From contig NZ_CP070506.1 of the NCBI RefSeq assembly GCF_016925675.1, forward strand, positions 3,904,501 to 3,968,500: a stretch of 64,000 bases of DNA, given 5' to 3'. The notes below the pieces were generated by a model. The model was not told the DNA's origin and ran no database searches. It saw only the letters and a list, made by a program, of their open reading frames with translations. This DNA is from Pseudomonas hygromyciniae (GTDB taxonomy: Bacteria > Pseudomonadota > Gammaproteobacteria > Pseudomonadales > Pseudomonadaceae). The position numbers and the translations under genes were made by a program. Below, piece by piece: positions 26,752 through 36,518 of the stretch; the stretch's first letter is position 1, and the number at the start of each line of letters is the position of its first letter.

Positions 26752-27774
26752 TCAGCGGTTTGAGGCAAACACGGCAGCCAATGGCGCCGTTGACTCACGC
26801 AAGACAATGCTCGGCGTGACAATGCGCTGGTCAGCCGGCAATTGCGGTGTCGCAATCCGTCGCAATAACAACTCCGCCGCCATTTCCCCCAACTGCAGGA
26901 TCGACTGGCCCACGGTAGTCAACGCGGGGTAGACATAACGGCTCATTTGAATGTCATCAAAACCAATCACCGACAGCTCGGCAGGCACCAGCAGGTTGCG
27001 TTCGGCCGCCGCGCGCAACACACCGAAACCGATCATGTCGTTGCCGGCGAATATCGCGCTGGGCGGATTATCCACCAGCAATTGCACCGCTGCCGCATAG
27101 CCACCGGTACTGGTGAAATCGCTTTCCAATACCCGACTGGCGGGTACGGCAACCCCGGCCTCTTGCAGCGCCCGCTGGTAACCGGCCAGACGCATCTGTG
27201 CCACACGCGTGTGCGCCGGCCCGCCGATACAGGCGATATCCCGGTGCCCTAGCTCCAGCAAATGCCGGGTTGCCAGGTACGCGCCCTGCTCATGGTCGAT
27301 GCGCACCAGGTCCACATCAACGCCCTCCAGGCCCCGATCGACAATGACCATGGGCGTGCGCAACGCCTTGAGGCCGGTGGCCAGGCCACTGTCATCGCCA
27401 CCGACCGAGGTGACGATCAAGCCGTCGACACGTTTTTCCAGCAACACTCGCAAATAGTTGCGCTGTTTATCGGCGTTATCATCGGAATTGCACAGGATCA
27501 CGCAGTAGCCATTGCGCTCACAGTAATCCTCGATGCCCCTGGCCAGCTCCGCGAAATACGGGTTGAGGCTGTTGGGCACCAGCAAGCCGATGGTCGCGGT
27601 GGTCTTGGCCTTCAGCGAACGGGCGACCGCGCTGGGCACATAGTCCAGCTGCTTGATCGCGGCTTCGACCTTGAGCCGCACCGGTTCGCTGACCGGGCGC
27701 GTTCTGTTCACCACATGGGAGACCGTGGTGTAGGAAATACCCGCAAGCGCCGCCACATCCTTGATGGTTGCCAT
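26752..27774 (-). CDS. rbsR: LacI-family ribose operon repressor
   Basis: A 340-residue regulator with a LacI helix-turn-helix at the extreme N-terminus (MATIKDVAALAGISYTTVSH) and a hinge VPSAVARSLKAKTT, then a periplasmic-binding-protein-like sensor domain. It presumably represses the operon until ribose binds. The gene lies inside the operon, between rbsC and rbsK, as in other pseudomonads. A LacI-type palindrome upstream of rbsB is the likely operator. Confidence 0.93.
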   Translation of the reverse strand: MATIKDVAALAGISYTTVSHVVNRTRPVSEPVRLKVEAAIKQLDYVPSAVARSLKAKTTATIGLLVPNSLNPYFAELARGIEDYCERNGYCVILCNSDDNADKQRNYLRVLLEKRVDGLIVTSVGGDDSGLATGLKALRTPMVIVDRGLEGVDVDLVRIDHEQGAYLATRHLLELGHRDIACIGGPAHTRVAQMRLAGYQRALQEAGVAVPASRVLESDFTSTGGYAAAVQLLVDNPPSAIFAGNDMIGFGVLRAAAERNLLVPAELSVIGFDDIQMSRYVYPALTTVGQSILQLGEMAAELLLRRIATPQLPADQRIVTPSIVLRESTAPLAAVFASNR

Positions 27775-27777
27775 GTC

Positions 27778-28755
27778 TTAACCCCGCCGGCTTGCACGTT
27801 GACTGCGGTAGGTGTCCAGCACCACGGCAATCACAATAACGGCGCCGGTAATGATGCGCTTGGTCGGCTCGGTCGCGCCGATCTGCGCCAGGCCGGCCGC
27901 TAGTACCGAAATGATCAGCACCCCGAAGAACGTGCTGATCACCGAGCCACGCCCGCCCATCAGGCTGGTGCCGCCAATCACCACTGCGGCAATCACCTGC
28001 AACTCCAGGCCGGAACCGGCATTCGGGTCAGCCGCCTCCAGGCGCGAAATCTGGAACAGTGCCGCCACCCCGGCCAACAGCCCCATCAGGCTGAACACCA
28101 GGATCTTGTAGGGTTTTGGATTGATCCCCGCCAGACGCACCGCTTCTTCATTGGTGCCGATACCAATCAGGTAGCGACCGAACACAGTCCGCGTCAGGAC
28201 CGCCTGGGCAACGATAATCACCAGCAAGGCAATGATGAATGATGGCGAGATACCGAAGGCCACCGGGTTGGACAGCCAGGCGAAGGAGTCGCCGATATAG
28301 GCAGTGCGCGACCCTGTCATCTGGTACGCGGCACCACGGGCCATTTCCAGCACGCCGAGGGACACGATGAACGACGGAATACGCCAGGCCACGGTGATGG
28401 AACCGGTGATGGTCCCGGCCAGGGCTGCACAGCCCATGCCGAGCAACGCCGCCGGGACTACGCTCCAGCCCCAGCCGAGGATCGCCACGCTGACCGCAGA
28501 CGCGGCCAGGGCCAGTACCGAGCCCACCGACAGGTCGATGCCGCCAATGATCAGGATGAACGTCATGCCCACCGCCAGCACCATCAGGTCGGGAATCTGG
28601 TTGGCGATGGTGCTGAAGGTGTCATAGGACCAAAAGTGGCTGCTCAGGGCCGAGAACAGCGCAATCATGGCCAGCAACGCGCCGGCCAGGCCCAGATAAG
28701 TGCCCAGGCCGTAGAAATTGCCGCCGGCTTTTGCGGGTGGAGTTGCTGTTTTCAT
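27778..28755 (-). CDS. rbsC: ribose ABC transporter permease
   Basis: A 325-residue inner-membrane permease with eight to ten hydrophobic segments. The family hallmarks GGIDLSVGSVLALAA (residues about 70-85) and VAAVVIGGTSLMGGRGS (about 240) are clear. It forms the channel through which ribose delivered by RbsB passes, driven by RbsA. The start overlaps the rbsA stop by four bases and the stop lies three bases before rbsR. Confidence 0.95.
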   Translation of the reverse strand: MKTATPPAKAGGNFYGLGTYLGLAGALLAMIALFSALSSHFWSYDTFSTIANQIPDLMVLAVGMTFILIIGGIDLSVGSVLALAASAVSVAILGWGWSVVPAALLGMGCAALAGTITGSITVAWRIPSFIVSLGVLEMARGAAYQMTGSRTAYIGDSFAWLSNPVAFGISPSFIIALLVIIVAQAVLTRTVFGRYLIGIGTNEEAVRLAGINPKPYKILVFSLMGLLAGVAALFQISRLEAADPNAGSGLELQVIAAVVIGGTSLMGGRGSVISTFFGVLIISVLAAGLAQIGATEPTKRIITGAVIVIAVVLDTYRSQRASRRG

Positions 28756-30305
28756 GGGGTTGTCCTGGGCGCCGCTTCGTTGAGCAGCGCGTCACGTTTC
28801 TGATAGCCGGCAAATGCGGCGGCAAGCAATTCATCCTGGGTCCAGCTGTCCCGCTCGAAGGTCTGGATCAAGCGTCCGGCAGACAGCACGCCGATACGGT
28901 CGCAGATCAGCATCAGTTCGCGCAGGTCGCTGGACACCACCACCAGCGCCTTGCCCTGGCGGGTCAAGTCGCCAAGCAGCGCATAGATATCAAATTTGGC
29001 GCCGACATCGATGCCACGGGTCGGCTCGTCGAACAGCATCACCGCGCAATCGCGCTCCAGCCAGCGACCGATCACCACCTTTTGCTGATTGCCGCCCGAG
29101 AGCTCGGACACCAATTGCGCGGGGCTGGAACTGCGGATACGCATGGCGTCGATCTGCCGCTTGGCCAGCGCCGCCTCATCGCGCCCATTGACCAGACCGG
29201 CGCTGGACACCTTGGCCATATTGCCCAGGGCCGTGTTGGCGCTGATGGACTGGCTGAGCAACAGGCCCTCGCCCTTGCGATCCTCGGTAATCAGCGCAAT
29301 GCCGTGACCTACCGCATCCACCGGCGAGCGAATGCTCACCACCCGGGCCGGCGAGCCGAGGGCGACCGTGCCACTGTCGGCCAGGTCAGCACCAAAGATC
29401 AGGCGCAGCAACTCAGTGCGGCCAGCGCCGATCAATCCGGAGATGCCGTAGATTTCACCGGCGCGCACTTCAAAGGACACATCACGGACCTTGTCCGAAC
29501 GGGTCAGGCCCGTGACCGTCAAGGCAGGCGCGCCAATGGTGCGCGGGCCGAGATCGATGTGCTCGCCCAACTCGCGACCGACCATCAACGTGACCAGTTG
29601 CTCGCTGTTGTAATTGGCCATCGGCTCGACACACACCAGTTGGCCGTCACGCAGCACCGCAATGCGCTGGGCCACACGGGCCAGCTCTTCCAGACGATGG
29701 GAAATATAGATAATTGCCACGCCCCGCGCCTGCAGACGGGTGATTTGCTCAAACAGCATCTCGACTTCACGGGCAGTGAGCATCGCCGTCGGTTCGTCGA
29801 GGATCAGCACATGGCAGTCGCCGATCAGGTTGCGGGCAATCTCGACCATCTGTTGATGGCCGATACCCAGGCTGCCGACCAGGGTGTCCGGGTCGATGGC
29901 ATCCAGCCCCACTTGCGCCATGGCCTCGATCGCGGCCTTGCGCAGTTGCTTGCGGCTGATCCAGCCACCACGACTGGGCAGGTTATCGAGGAACAGGTTT
30001 TCGGCTACGGTCAGGGTCGGCAGCAGGTTGAGCTCCTGCATCACCATGCGGATCCCCTGCTTTTCCGCCTGGGTGCGGCTGGCCGGGGCATAGTCCTGGC
30101 CGTTGAACTGCATCTGCCCGGTGGTGGGTGTAACCAGCCCACCGATGATCTTCGACAGGGTGCTTTTGCCCGCGCCATTCTCACCGGTCAGGGCCAACAC
30201 CTCGCCGCGATTGAGCGTCAGGGTGATGTCAGACAGGACGGGCTGGGCATAGGTCTTACCGATACCGCTGACCGAGAGGACAGTGGTCGGTGCGGAAGAT
30301 GACAT
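28752..30305 (-). CDS. rbsA: ribose ABC transporter ATP-binding protein
   Basis: A 517-residue tandem ATPase of the monosaccharide importer type. The N-terminal half has Walker A GENGAGKST, signature LGIGHQQMVEIARN and Walker B LILDEPTAML. The second half has a degenerate SGLIGAGRTELLRL loop but a good signature LSGGNQQKVVIGRW and LFDEPTRGIDVG. This asymmetry is normal for RbsA/MglA. It powers ribose uptake on the cytoplasmic face. It is 58 bases after rbsB and overlaps rbsC. Confidence 0.95.
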   Translation of the reverse strand: MSSSAPTTVLSVSGIGKTYAQPVLSDITLTLNRGEVLALTGENGAGKSTLSKIIGGLVTPTTGQMQFNGQDYAPASRTQAEKQGIRMVMQELNLLPTLTVAENLFLDNLPSRGGWISRKQLRKAAIEAMAQVGLDAIDPDTLVGSLGIGHQQMVEIARNLIGDCHVLILDEPTAMLTAREVEMLFEQITRLQARGVAIIYISHRLEELARVAQRIAVLRDGQLVCVEPMANYNSEQLVTLMVGRELGEHIDLGPRTIGAPALTVTGLTRSDKVRDVSFEVRAGEIYGISGLIGAGRTELLRLIFGADLADSGTVALGSPARVVSIRSPVDAVGHGIALITEDRKGEGLLLSQSISANTALGNMAKVSSAGLVNGRDEAALAKRQIDAMRIRSSSPAQLVSELSGGNQQKVVIGRWLERDCAVMLFDEPTRGIDVGAKFDIYALLGDLTRQGKALVVVSSDLRELMLICDRIGVLSAGRLIQTFERDSWTQDELLAAAFAGYQKRDALLNEAAPRTTP

Positions 30306-30363
30306 AGGAAAATCTCCAGGCGCCCGCTCGACGTGAACGGGCGCTGTAGTGCGCAGCCAGGGA

Positions 30364-31323
30364 TTATTGCTTGAGGACGAGCTCTACGGGCGTTTCGATC
30401 ACACCATCCACGGACTCGACTTTTTCACCCTTGACCAGCTTCAGTGCGTTCTGGATACCAAACACCGCTTGCTGCGCAGCCGCCTGGTCGGCGGTGGCCA
30501 AGACGCGACCGTCTTCGAGCATCGGCTTGATCGCGGCGATGTTGTCGTAGCCAACCACCTGGACCTTGCCGGCCTTGCCCGCTGCACGCACCGCAGAAAC
30601 GGCACCCAGGGCCATATTGTCATTACCGGCCAGCAGCGCCTTGAGGTCTGGGTATTCGCTCAGCATGGCGGCTGCGACCTTGTTGCCCTGGTCGATTTCC
30701 CAGTTACCGGACTGCACGGAGACAATCTTCATGCCCGCCCCCTCCATCGCATCCTTGAACCCGGCGGTGCGTTGCTGGGCGTTGGTGGTGGTCGGCACAC
30801 CTTCGATAATCCCGACCTTGTCGCCGCTCGCCATTTGCTTGGCCAGGTACTCGCCGACCAGACGCGAACCCTTGCGGTTATCCGGGCCTACGAAGGGAAC
30901 CTCGAGGTTTTTGCTTTTCAGCACTTCGGGGTCGAGGCGGTTATCAATGTTGACCACCTTGATCCCGGCATCGGCGGCTTTCTTCAGTACGCTGACCAGG
31001 GCCTTGGAGTCGGCGGGCGCGATGACGATTGCGTTGACTTTGGCAAGAATCATTTGGTTGACGATATCAATCTGGGCCGAAGTGTCGGTTTCGTTCTTGA
31101 TCCCGTTGGTGATCATGTCGAAATCAGCGGCATGGGCTTTCTGATAGTCCTTGGCACCGTCTTGCATGGTGACAAAAAACTCATTGGCCAGGGATTTCAT
31201 CACCAGGCCGACCTTGGGTTTGGCGGCGGTGTCATCAGCGAATGCAGAGGAAAGAGGCAGGGCAGCGGATGCGGCAGCCAGGACAGCGGCAGCAAGCAAA
31301 CGTCCAGCGAATGGCAGCTTCAT
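30364..31323 (-). CDS. rbsB: ribose-binding periplasmic protein
   Basis: A 319-residue type I solute-binding protein. Signal peptide MKLPFAGRLLAAAVLAAASA, cleaved around residues 29-30. The mature chain has KPKVGLVMKSLANEFFVTMQ, APADSKALVSVLKKAADAG and VVGYDNIAAIKPMLEDGRVL, typical of RbsB. It captures ribose in the periplasm and is the promoter-proximal gene of the operon. The upstream region carries the palindromic operator. Confidence 0.95.
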   Translation of the reverse strand: MKLPFAGRLLAAAVLAAASAALPLSSAFADDTAAKPKVGLVMKSLANEFFVTMQDGAKDYQKAHAADFDMITNGIKNETDTSAQIDIVNQMILAKVNAIVIAPADSKALVSVLKKAADAGIKVVNIDNRLDPEVLKSKNLEVPFVGPDNRKGSRLVGEYLAKQMASGDKVGIIEGVPTTTNAQQRTAGFKDAMEGAGMKIVSVQSGNWEIDQGNKVAAAMLSEYPDLKALLAGNDNMALGAVSAVRAAGKAGKVQVVGYDNIAAIKPMLEDGRVLATADQAAAQQAVFGIQNALKLVKGEKVESVDGVIETPVELVLKQ

Positions 31324-31401
31324 GGGTTCACTCCGATCTTATGATTATTTTGAGCAACGCTTGCACCTTCACCTCACTCATGGAGTGCCCGTGAAACATC
31401 T

Positions 31402-31415
31402 CGCAAACGTTTGGG
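31402..31415. promoter_or_regulatory. LacI-type palindrome, probable RbsR operator
   Basis: The gap between rbsB and ansB begins with a perfect 10-base palindrome CAAACGTTTG (31404-31413) in the context CGCAAACGTTTGGG, about 80 bases upstream of rbsB. LacI-family repressors bind such sites with central CG. RbsR is encoded in the operon. Site identity is inferred from pattern and position. Confidence 0.65.
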
Positions 31416-31606
31416 CTAAACAAACTATGCGAAGACAGCTGAATTTTGTCAACGAAAGAAACAGGCTTTTTCCTCGCAAGCTCTACTTCCTGCCCTACAG
31501 CTCGACCACCTCATGACTAAACATCCGGGCCGGGCGATCGTTCTCTAAAACGACAGATCTGGTGCAGCATTTCGCAAGCGTCATGCTGATTTTTCCAGAG
31601 TGATTT

Positions 31607-31620
31607 TTCGGACAACCGAA
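31607..31620. promoter_or_regulatory. AauR-type box upstream of ansB
   Basis: TTCGGACAACCGAA matches the inverted repeat TTCGGNNNNCCGAA described for the response regulator AauR of Pseudomonas putida, which controls acidic amino acid use. A second imperfect TTCGG/TCGGA pair follows near 31647. It lies about 117 bases before the sigma-54-type promoter, the distance expected for an enhancer site. Confidence 0.75.
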
Positions 31621-31736
31621 CGCTGAAGCCGCCAGCGTTCGGAAATTCGGACGCGAGTTGAAAGCGACAAATTCAAAGAATACAAAATCATGTTTTAAAT
31701 CAACAAGTTAAAATCAAACCCCAAACAAAATCCGAC

Positions 31737-31752
31737 TGGTACAAATCCTGCT
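31737..31752 (+). promoter_or_regulatory. ansB: sigma-54-type promoter of ansB
   Basis: TGGTAC then TGCT with the invariant GG (31738-31739) and GC (31750-31751) exactly ten bases apart. Together with the upstream AauR-type box this predicts RpoN-dependent expression of the periplasmic glutaminase-asparaginase. Confidence 0.7.
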
Positions 31753-31840
31753 CTTAATCAGCACCTTGTGGCGCTCAGCGCAGCCCGGGGGTGTTCTGGA
31801 TGAACCTGCACACGCACTCATCAAAAATAGAGAAAAAATA

Positions 31841-32930
<1,090 letters not shown>

Positions 32931-32948
32931 GTCACTGATACAACCCTT

Positions 32949-33013
32949 ATAGGAGCCGGCTTGCCAACGGTGGCGTCCCTGAGACCGCCATCGCTGGCAA
33001 ATCGGCTCGCACA
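32949..33013. repeat. degenerate REP-like inverted repeat
   Basis: TAGGAGCCGGCTTGCCAACGG and its imperfect complement ending in GGCTCGCAC lie just after ansB. It belongs to the same general TAGGAGCCGG family as the element near 40831, with several mismatches. Confidence 0.55.
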
Positions 33014-33102
33014 AAATCCTCGCTGTACACCAATCCGCTTAAACCGTTGTCACACGGACTTCTTGAATTTTAAGCAGTTGCGAATTTTCTCACAGTTAAA
33101 TA

Positions 33103-33118
33103 CTGTATGTTCGTACAG
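33103..33118. promoter_or_regulatory. LexA box upstream of the DUF1654-endA pair
   Basis: CTGTATGTTCGTACAG fits the gamma-proteobacterial SOS box CTG-N10-CAG, with the extra T and A that make CTGT and ACAG. It ends 18 bases before the GTG start of the first gene, so LexA would block transcription or early elongation. Confidence 0.75.
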
Positions 33119-33136
33119 CTAATTAAGGACTCCTCC

Positions 33137-33388
33137 GTGGCCAAGCCCTCCTCCGCAGCACCTACACCTCCCGACGCCTACCAGCGCCTGGCGATCCGCG
33201 TGCAAAAAGTCATCAATTCCACCAACGCCCAAAAAAACAAAGCCGCGTTGATTTTTCGCCTACCCGAGGAACCAGAGGACGAGTGGGCACGACTACTGGA
33301 GGAAATCGCAGAAAACGACAACGTCACCCTCGCCTATCGCGATGATGGTGGGGTGCAGATTTTCTGGGTCGTGCCGAAGGAAGATTGA
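33137..33388 (+). CDS. DUF1654 family protein
   Basis: An 83-residue cytoplasmic protein. The GTG at 33137 has AAGGA seven bases upstream and gives the family's usual start (AKPSSAAP, then DAYQRLAIRVQKVINSTNAQ). The conserved end reads PEEPEDEWARLLEEIAENDN and GGVQIFWVVPKED. The family is typical of Pseudomonas and has no known activity. A LexA box overlaps the likely promoter, and the endonuclease gene starts four bases after the stop, so the two should be co-induced by DNA damage. Confidence 0.85.
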   Translation: MAKPSSAAPTPPDAYQRLAIRVQKVINSTNAQKNKAALIFRLPEEPEDEWARLLEEIAENDNVTLAYRDDGGVQIFWVVPKED

Positions 33389-33392
33389 GTCA

Positions 33393-34082
33393 ATGAGTGT
33401 CCGTTTTATCGCCCTGTTCTGTGTTTTTTTTGCCACCGCCACCCACGCCCAAGCCCCACGCACCTTCAGTGAAGCCAAGAAAATCGCCTGGAAACTCTAC
33501 GCTCCGCAATCCACGGAGTTTTATTGCGGCTGCAAATACACGGGTAACCGGGTAGACCTGAAAGCCTGCGGCTACATCCCACGTAAAAACGCGAACCGGG
33601 CCGCGCGCATCGAGTGGGAGCATATTGTCCCGGCTTGGCAGATCGGGCATCAACGCCAGTGCTGGCAAGACGGCGGACGCAAAAACTGCACGCGTACCGA
33701 TACTGTCTTCAAGCGCGCGGAAGCCGACCTGCACAACCTGGTACCGAGCATCGGCGAGGTCAATGGCGATCGCAACAACTTCAGCTTTGGCTGGTTGCCA
33801 GTGCAGAGCGGGCAATACGGTTCGTGCCTGACTCAAGTGGACTTCAAGGCCAAGAAGGTCATGCCCAGGCCATCCATCCGCGGCATGATTGCCCGGACTT
33901 ACTTTTACATGAGTAAACAATACGGCCTGCGCCTGTCGAAACAGGACCGCCAATTGTATGAAGCCTGGAACCGGACCTATCCCGTGCAGCCTTGGGAGCG
34001 CCAGCGCAATCAAACCGTGGCATGCGTGATGGGGCGCGGCAACGAGTTCGTCGGCCCGGTTAACCTGAAAGCCTGCGGATAA
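33393..34082 (+). CDS. endA: secreted endonuclease I
   Basis: A 229-residue exported nuclease. Signal MSVRFIALFCVFFATATHAQ, then the EndA/Dns fold: ARIEWEHIVPAWQIG with the catalytic His of the beta-beta-alpha-metal motif, and DLHNLVPSIGEVNGDRNNFS supplying metal ligands. Several Cys (YCGCKY, LKACGY, CWQD, NCTRTD) fit a disulphide-bonded periplasmic or secreted enzyme. It cleaves DNA without sequence preference. The ATG at 33393 follows the DUF1654 gene by four bases, placing it under the same LexA box. Confidence 0.9.
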   Translation: MSVRFIALFCVFFATATHAQAPRTFSEAKKIAWKLYAPQSTEFYCGCKYTGNRVDLKACGYIPRKNANRAARIEWEHIVPAWQIGHQRQCWQDGGRKNCTRTDTVFKRAEADLHNLVPSIGEVNGDRNNFSFGWLPVQSGQYGSCLTQVDFKAKKVMPRPSIRGMIARTYFYMSKQYGLRLSKQDRQLYEAWNRTYPVQPWERQRNQTVACVMGRGNEFVGPVNLKACG

Positions 34083-34119
34083 ACGCGAGCGGGATCCGCG
34101 GATCCCGCCAACCACCTTG

Positions 34120-34494
34120 TTACTGGCGGGCCTTGTGCTCGATCACCAGCGACTCGGCGTCGGTCTTCTTCTTTTTCACCAGCCTTTCCTGCAACTGGAC
34201 CTGGCGAGCCTCGGCCTCAGCCTTGCTGGCGAATGGCCCCAACAGCACCAGATCCTTGCCATCTTCCTTGGCCAGATAGAAGGTGAAGCCGTTTTCCAAC
34301 AACCAGGCGGTCAGATCAGTCAGCGCCTGCAATTTGTTGTCGGGCGAGCGCACCAGGATGTCCCACTGCACAGCGGCAACCGCAGGCGCCTGGGCCTTGG
34401 CGGCTTCAGCTTTGTCTCGGGGGGTGTCGAGATTGGGCCCGTCACCGCATCCTGCCAACGCCAATACCACGATTGCCATCGCTACTTTACGCAC
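34120..34494 (-). CDS. small SPOR-like lipoprotein
   Basis: A 124-residue lipoprotein: MRKVAMAIVVLALAGCGDGP with the lipobox ending at Cys16, then an Ala/Lys-rich linker. The C-terminal half (VQWDILVRSPDNKLQALTDL to LVLLGPFASKAEAEARQVQL) has the strand-helix pattern of SPOR domains, which bind denuded peptidoglycan at division sites. It converges on endA. The lipoprotein assignment is firm; SPOR membership is by pattern. Confidence 0.75.
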   Translation of the reverse strand: MRKVAMAIVVLALAGCGDGPNLDTPRDKAEAAKAQAPAVAAVQWDILVRSPDNKLQALTDLTAWLLENGFTFYLAKEDGKDLVLLGPFASKAEAEARQVQLQERLVKKKKTDAESLVIEHKARQ

Positions 34495-34741
34495 CGCCTT
34501 GCCCCTTTAATGATCAAAGAGGCAACTTTATCATTCGCCGCCTATTCTGGCCGTCATAAACGTTGGCTTAAACATTGCGAAGGATGTTTCCCAGACCTGT
34601 ATGATGGCGCCATGGGAATTAATGCCGCCTCTATGCGTCCTAAAAGAGGCAGCCACAGGGAAGCGCTTCACAGTAAGCTATACATAACCGACATCCGCCC
34701 TGTTAGAACATGCGTCCTTCAAAGCAATCAAGGAGAAGTCC

Positions 34742-34936
34742 ATGCTGATACTCACCCGCAAAGTCGGTGAAAGCATAAATATCGGTGATGACATTACGAT
34801 CACCATTCTGGGCGTTAGCGGCCAGCAAGTAAGAATCGGCATCAATGCTCCCAAAGATGTTGCCGTGCATCGCGAAGAGATTTACCAGCGCATCCAGGCA
34901 GGCCTGACTGCACCGGACAAACGCGAAACACCTTGA
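34742..34936 (+). CDS. rsmE: CsrA-family translational regulator RsmE
   Basis: A 64-residue CsrA protein, [20 protein letters not shown], with the RNA-binding [13 protein letters not shown]. The [20 protein letters not shown] middle and the extended [12 protein letters not shown] tail match RsmE rather than RsmA of fluorescent pseudomonads. It binds GGA motifs in leaders and, with RsmA, is titrated by RsmX/Y/Z RNAs under Gac control. Its own ribosome site, TCAAGGAGA, is itself a good RsmE-binding motif, so autoregulation is likely. Confidence 0.92.
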
Positions 34937-35144
34937 AGCCCCCAGTAGCCAGCCCGCTCGTCCCCTGTAACGGCTGGCGAAAGCCCCTTGGCCTGTCTAC
35001 GGTATTCCGTGATCAGCGCAGCATTCGCGCCAGGCCCAGCCATTTGCCATCCCCGCCAGTTCATCCACGGAACTTGCTGGCCGTTTAACAGACAAATCCC
35101 TCCAGGAACGTTACAAAACCTTACAGTGCCCTCGGAGCGCGTTA

Positions 35145-35411
35145 ATGAGGCGATCCCGCAAAGAGCCCTATACCCGTAAATCCTGGATGATCGCCCTAGT
35201 GATTGCCCTGGTCTTCGTGACGATCGGGTATGGCCTCAGGGTTTACATGGAAGGCACTACCACCGCCCAGGATGCCAATTCGTGGCCAGACCTGGCGCTG
35301 TTTCTCGGTGGTTATCTGTTCTGCTTCTGCCTCAAGCCCATCCAGGCGGCGATCCAGCGAAAACTCAGTCGTCGAGCGTTTCGCCAGGCGCGCCAGAAAA
35401 GCCCCTCTTAA
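35145..35411 (+). CDS. small two-helix membrane protein
   Basis: An 88-residue protein with a basic N-terminus (MRRSRKEPYTRKSWMIALVI) and two membrane segments, about residues 14-33 and 48-66, then a basic tail rich in Arg and Gln. GGAG precedes the ATG. I recognise no family; it is probably an inner-membrane protein with cytoplasmic termini. It is separate from rsmE (208-base gap). Confidence 0.65.
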   Translation: MRRSRKEPYTRKSWMIALVIALVFVTIGYGLRVYMEGTTTAQDANSWPDLALFLGGYLFCFCLKPIQAAIQRKLSRRAFRQARQKSPS

Positions 35412-35501
35412 AGCAGCGATTGGATCCTATAGGTAAATCAGGAGGAACTATCCGCGTCGGTAGTACCCATACCCATACCCTCCATAAAAAACGTTATCGA
35501 T

Positions 35502-35753
35502 ATGGACATAGAACATAACGCCAAGAACCTACTGTCCCTGATCGCACAACTCTCGGCAGACCATCCAAAGTCTTCCACTCAATTGCACGGCAAGCACGAG
35601 GAAGTCCTCGCGGGTCTGCGCCAACTTTATCTGCTGCGACTGATCACGGGCACCATCACCCACGGACGCATCAGCGATCCATTGGGCTACCAGTGGGCGG
35701 CCGCCGAAAACATTCTGCTGACCAAGCGTGGCAAGGCATTCAAGTCGGTGTAG
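35502..35753 (+). CDS. small hypothetical protein, winged-helix-like
   Basis: An 83-residue protein, MDIEHNAKNLLSLIAQLSAD. The pattern of short helices followed by YLLRLITGTITHGR and NILLTKRGKAFKSV resembles a minimal winged helix, but no family is recognised and the ribosome site is weak. Its end overlaps the convergent phosphatase gene by 14 bases. Confidence 0.55.
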   Translation: MDIEHNAKNLLSLIAQLSADHPKSSTQLHGKHEEVLAGLRQLYLLRLITGTITHGRISDPLGYQWAAAENILLTKRGKAFKSV

Positions 35754-36420
35754 AGGGCTGCAAGCGCAGTAAGCCGTCGGCGTCGCACTGGACATGTACA
35801 CGGTCATAACTGGCAATCGTCGGATGATCAGTCACCATCGGCACGCCATGCGTCGAGGCCACCACTATGACGTCTGCACCCGCCGCCTCACCGGCGCGGA
35901 TCCCCACCGGCGCATCCTCGAACACCAGGCACTCACCTATCGGCACCCCCAGACGCTGGGCGCCCAGCAGGTAGCAGGCCGGATCCGGCTTGCCGCTGAC
36001 CACATCCTCAGCCGTAATCATGACGGCCGGCGGCACCAGGCCTGCCGCGTGCATACGGCGCAGGGCAAGGGCCTTGGGCGCAGACGTGACCACGGCCCAG
36101 CGGTGCGCAGGCAAGCTCTGCACAAATGCCACGGCGCCAGGGATTGCCACCACACCCTCTACGTCCTCGATCTCGGCCTCGGTAATCCTCTGCGCCTCCG
36201 CCTGCGCGTCGACCCCTGGCAAGGCTTGGCGGCTGATCGTATCGATAGCCCGGACGCCATGGATGGTGCCCAAAAACGCCTCGACATCCAGCCCGTGGCG
36301 CCGCGCCCAAGCAGCCCAAACCCGCTCTGCGGCAGCAATAGAGTTGAGTAGGGTGCCGTCCATATCAAACAGAAATGCACGGTACTGACGATCAAATACG
36401 GCCGGTTGTTTGACGGACAC
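35740..36420 (-). CDS. HAD-superfamily sugar phosphatase-like hydrolase
   Basis: A 226-residue HAD-IA phosphatase starting with GTG at 36420. Motif I is AFLFDMDGTLLNS with the nucleophile and acid Asp, motif II VVTSAP, motif III KPDPACYLL and motif IV FEDAPVGIRAGEAAGA. The helical cap after motif I (VWAAWARRHGLDVEAFLGTI) is like that of YfbT/YqaB-type sugar phosphatases. Substrate cannot be fixed. It appears to be a single gene, 98 bases from pcp. Confidence 0.85.
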   Translation of the reverse strand: MSVKQPAVFDRQYRAFLFDMDGTLLNSIAAAERVWAAWARRHGLDVEAFLGTIHGVRAIDTISRQALPGVDAQAEAQRITEAEIEDVEGVVAIPGAVAFVQSLPAHRWAVVTSAPKALALRRMHAAGLVPPAVMITAEDVVSGKPDPACYLLGAQRLGVPIGECLVFEDAPVGIRAGEAAGADVIVVASTHGVPMVTDHPTIASYDRVHVQCDADGLLRLQPSTPT

Positions 36421-36518
36421 TGCTGGGTTTCCTCTTGTGCTCGTTGCCCGCTGTCGGGCCCTGATGCAATCTACGGATCGGCCCAGGCCTTGTAAACGAA
36501 GGATGACGCGTCAGGCCT

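Noticed and set aside
28731..30302. 523-codon plus-strand frame opposite rbsA
   Set aside because: Shadow of rbsA, with composition typical of antisense frames and no recognisable motifs.
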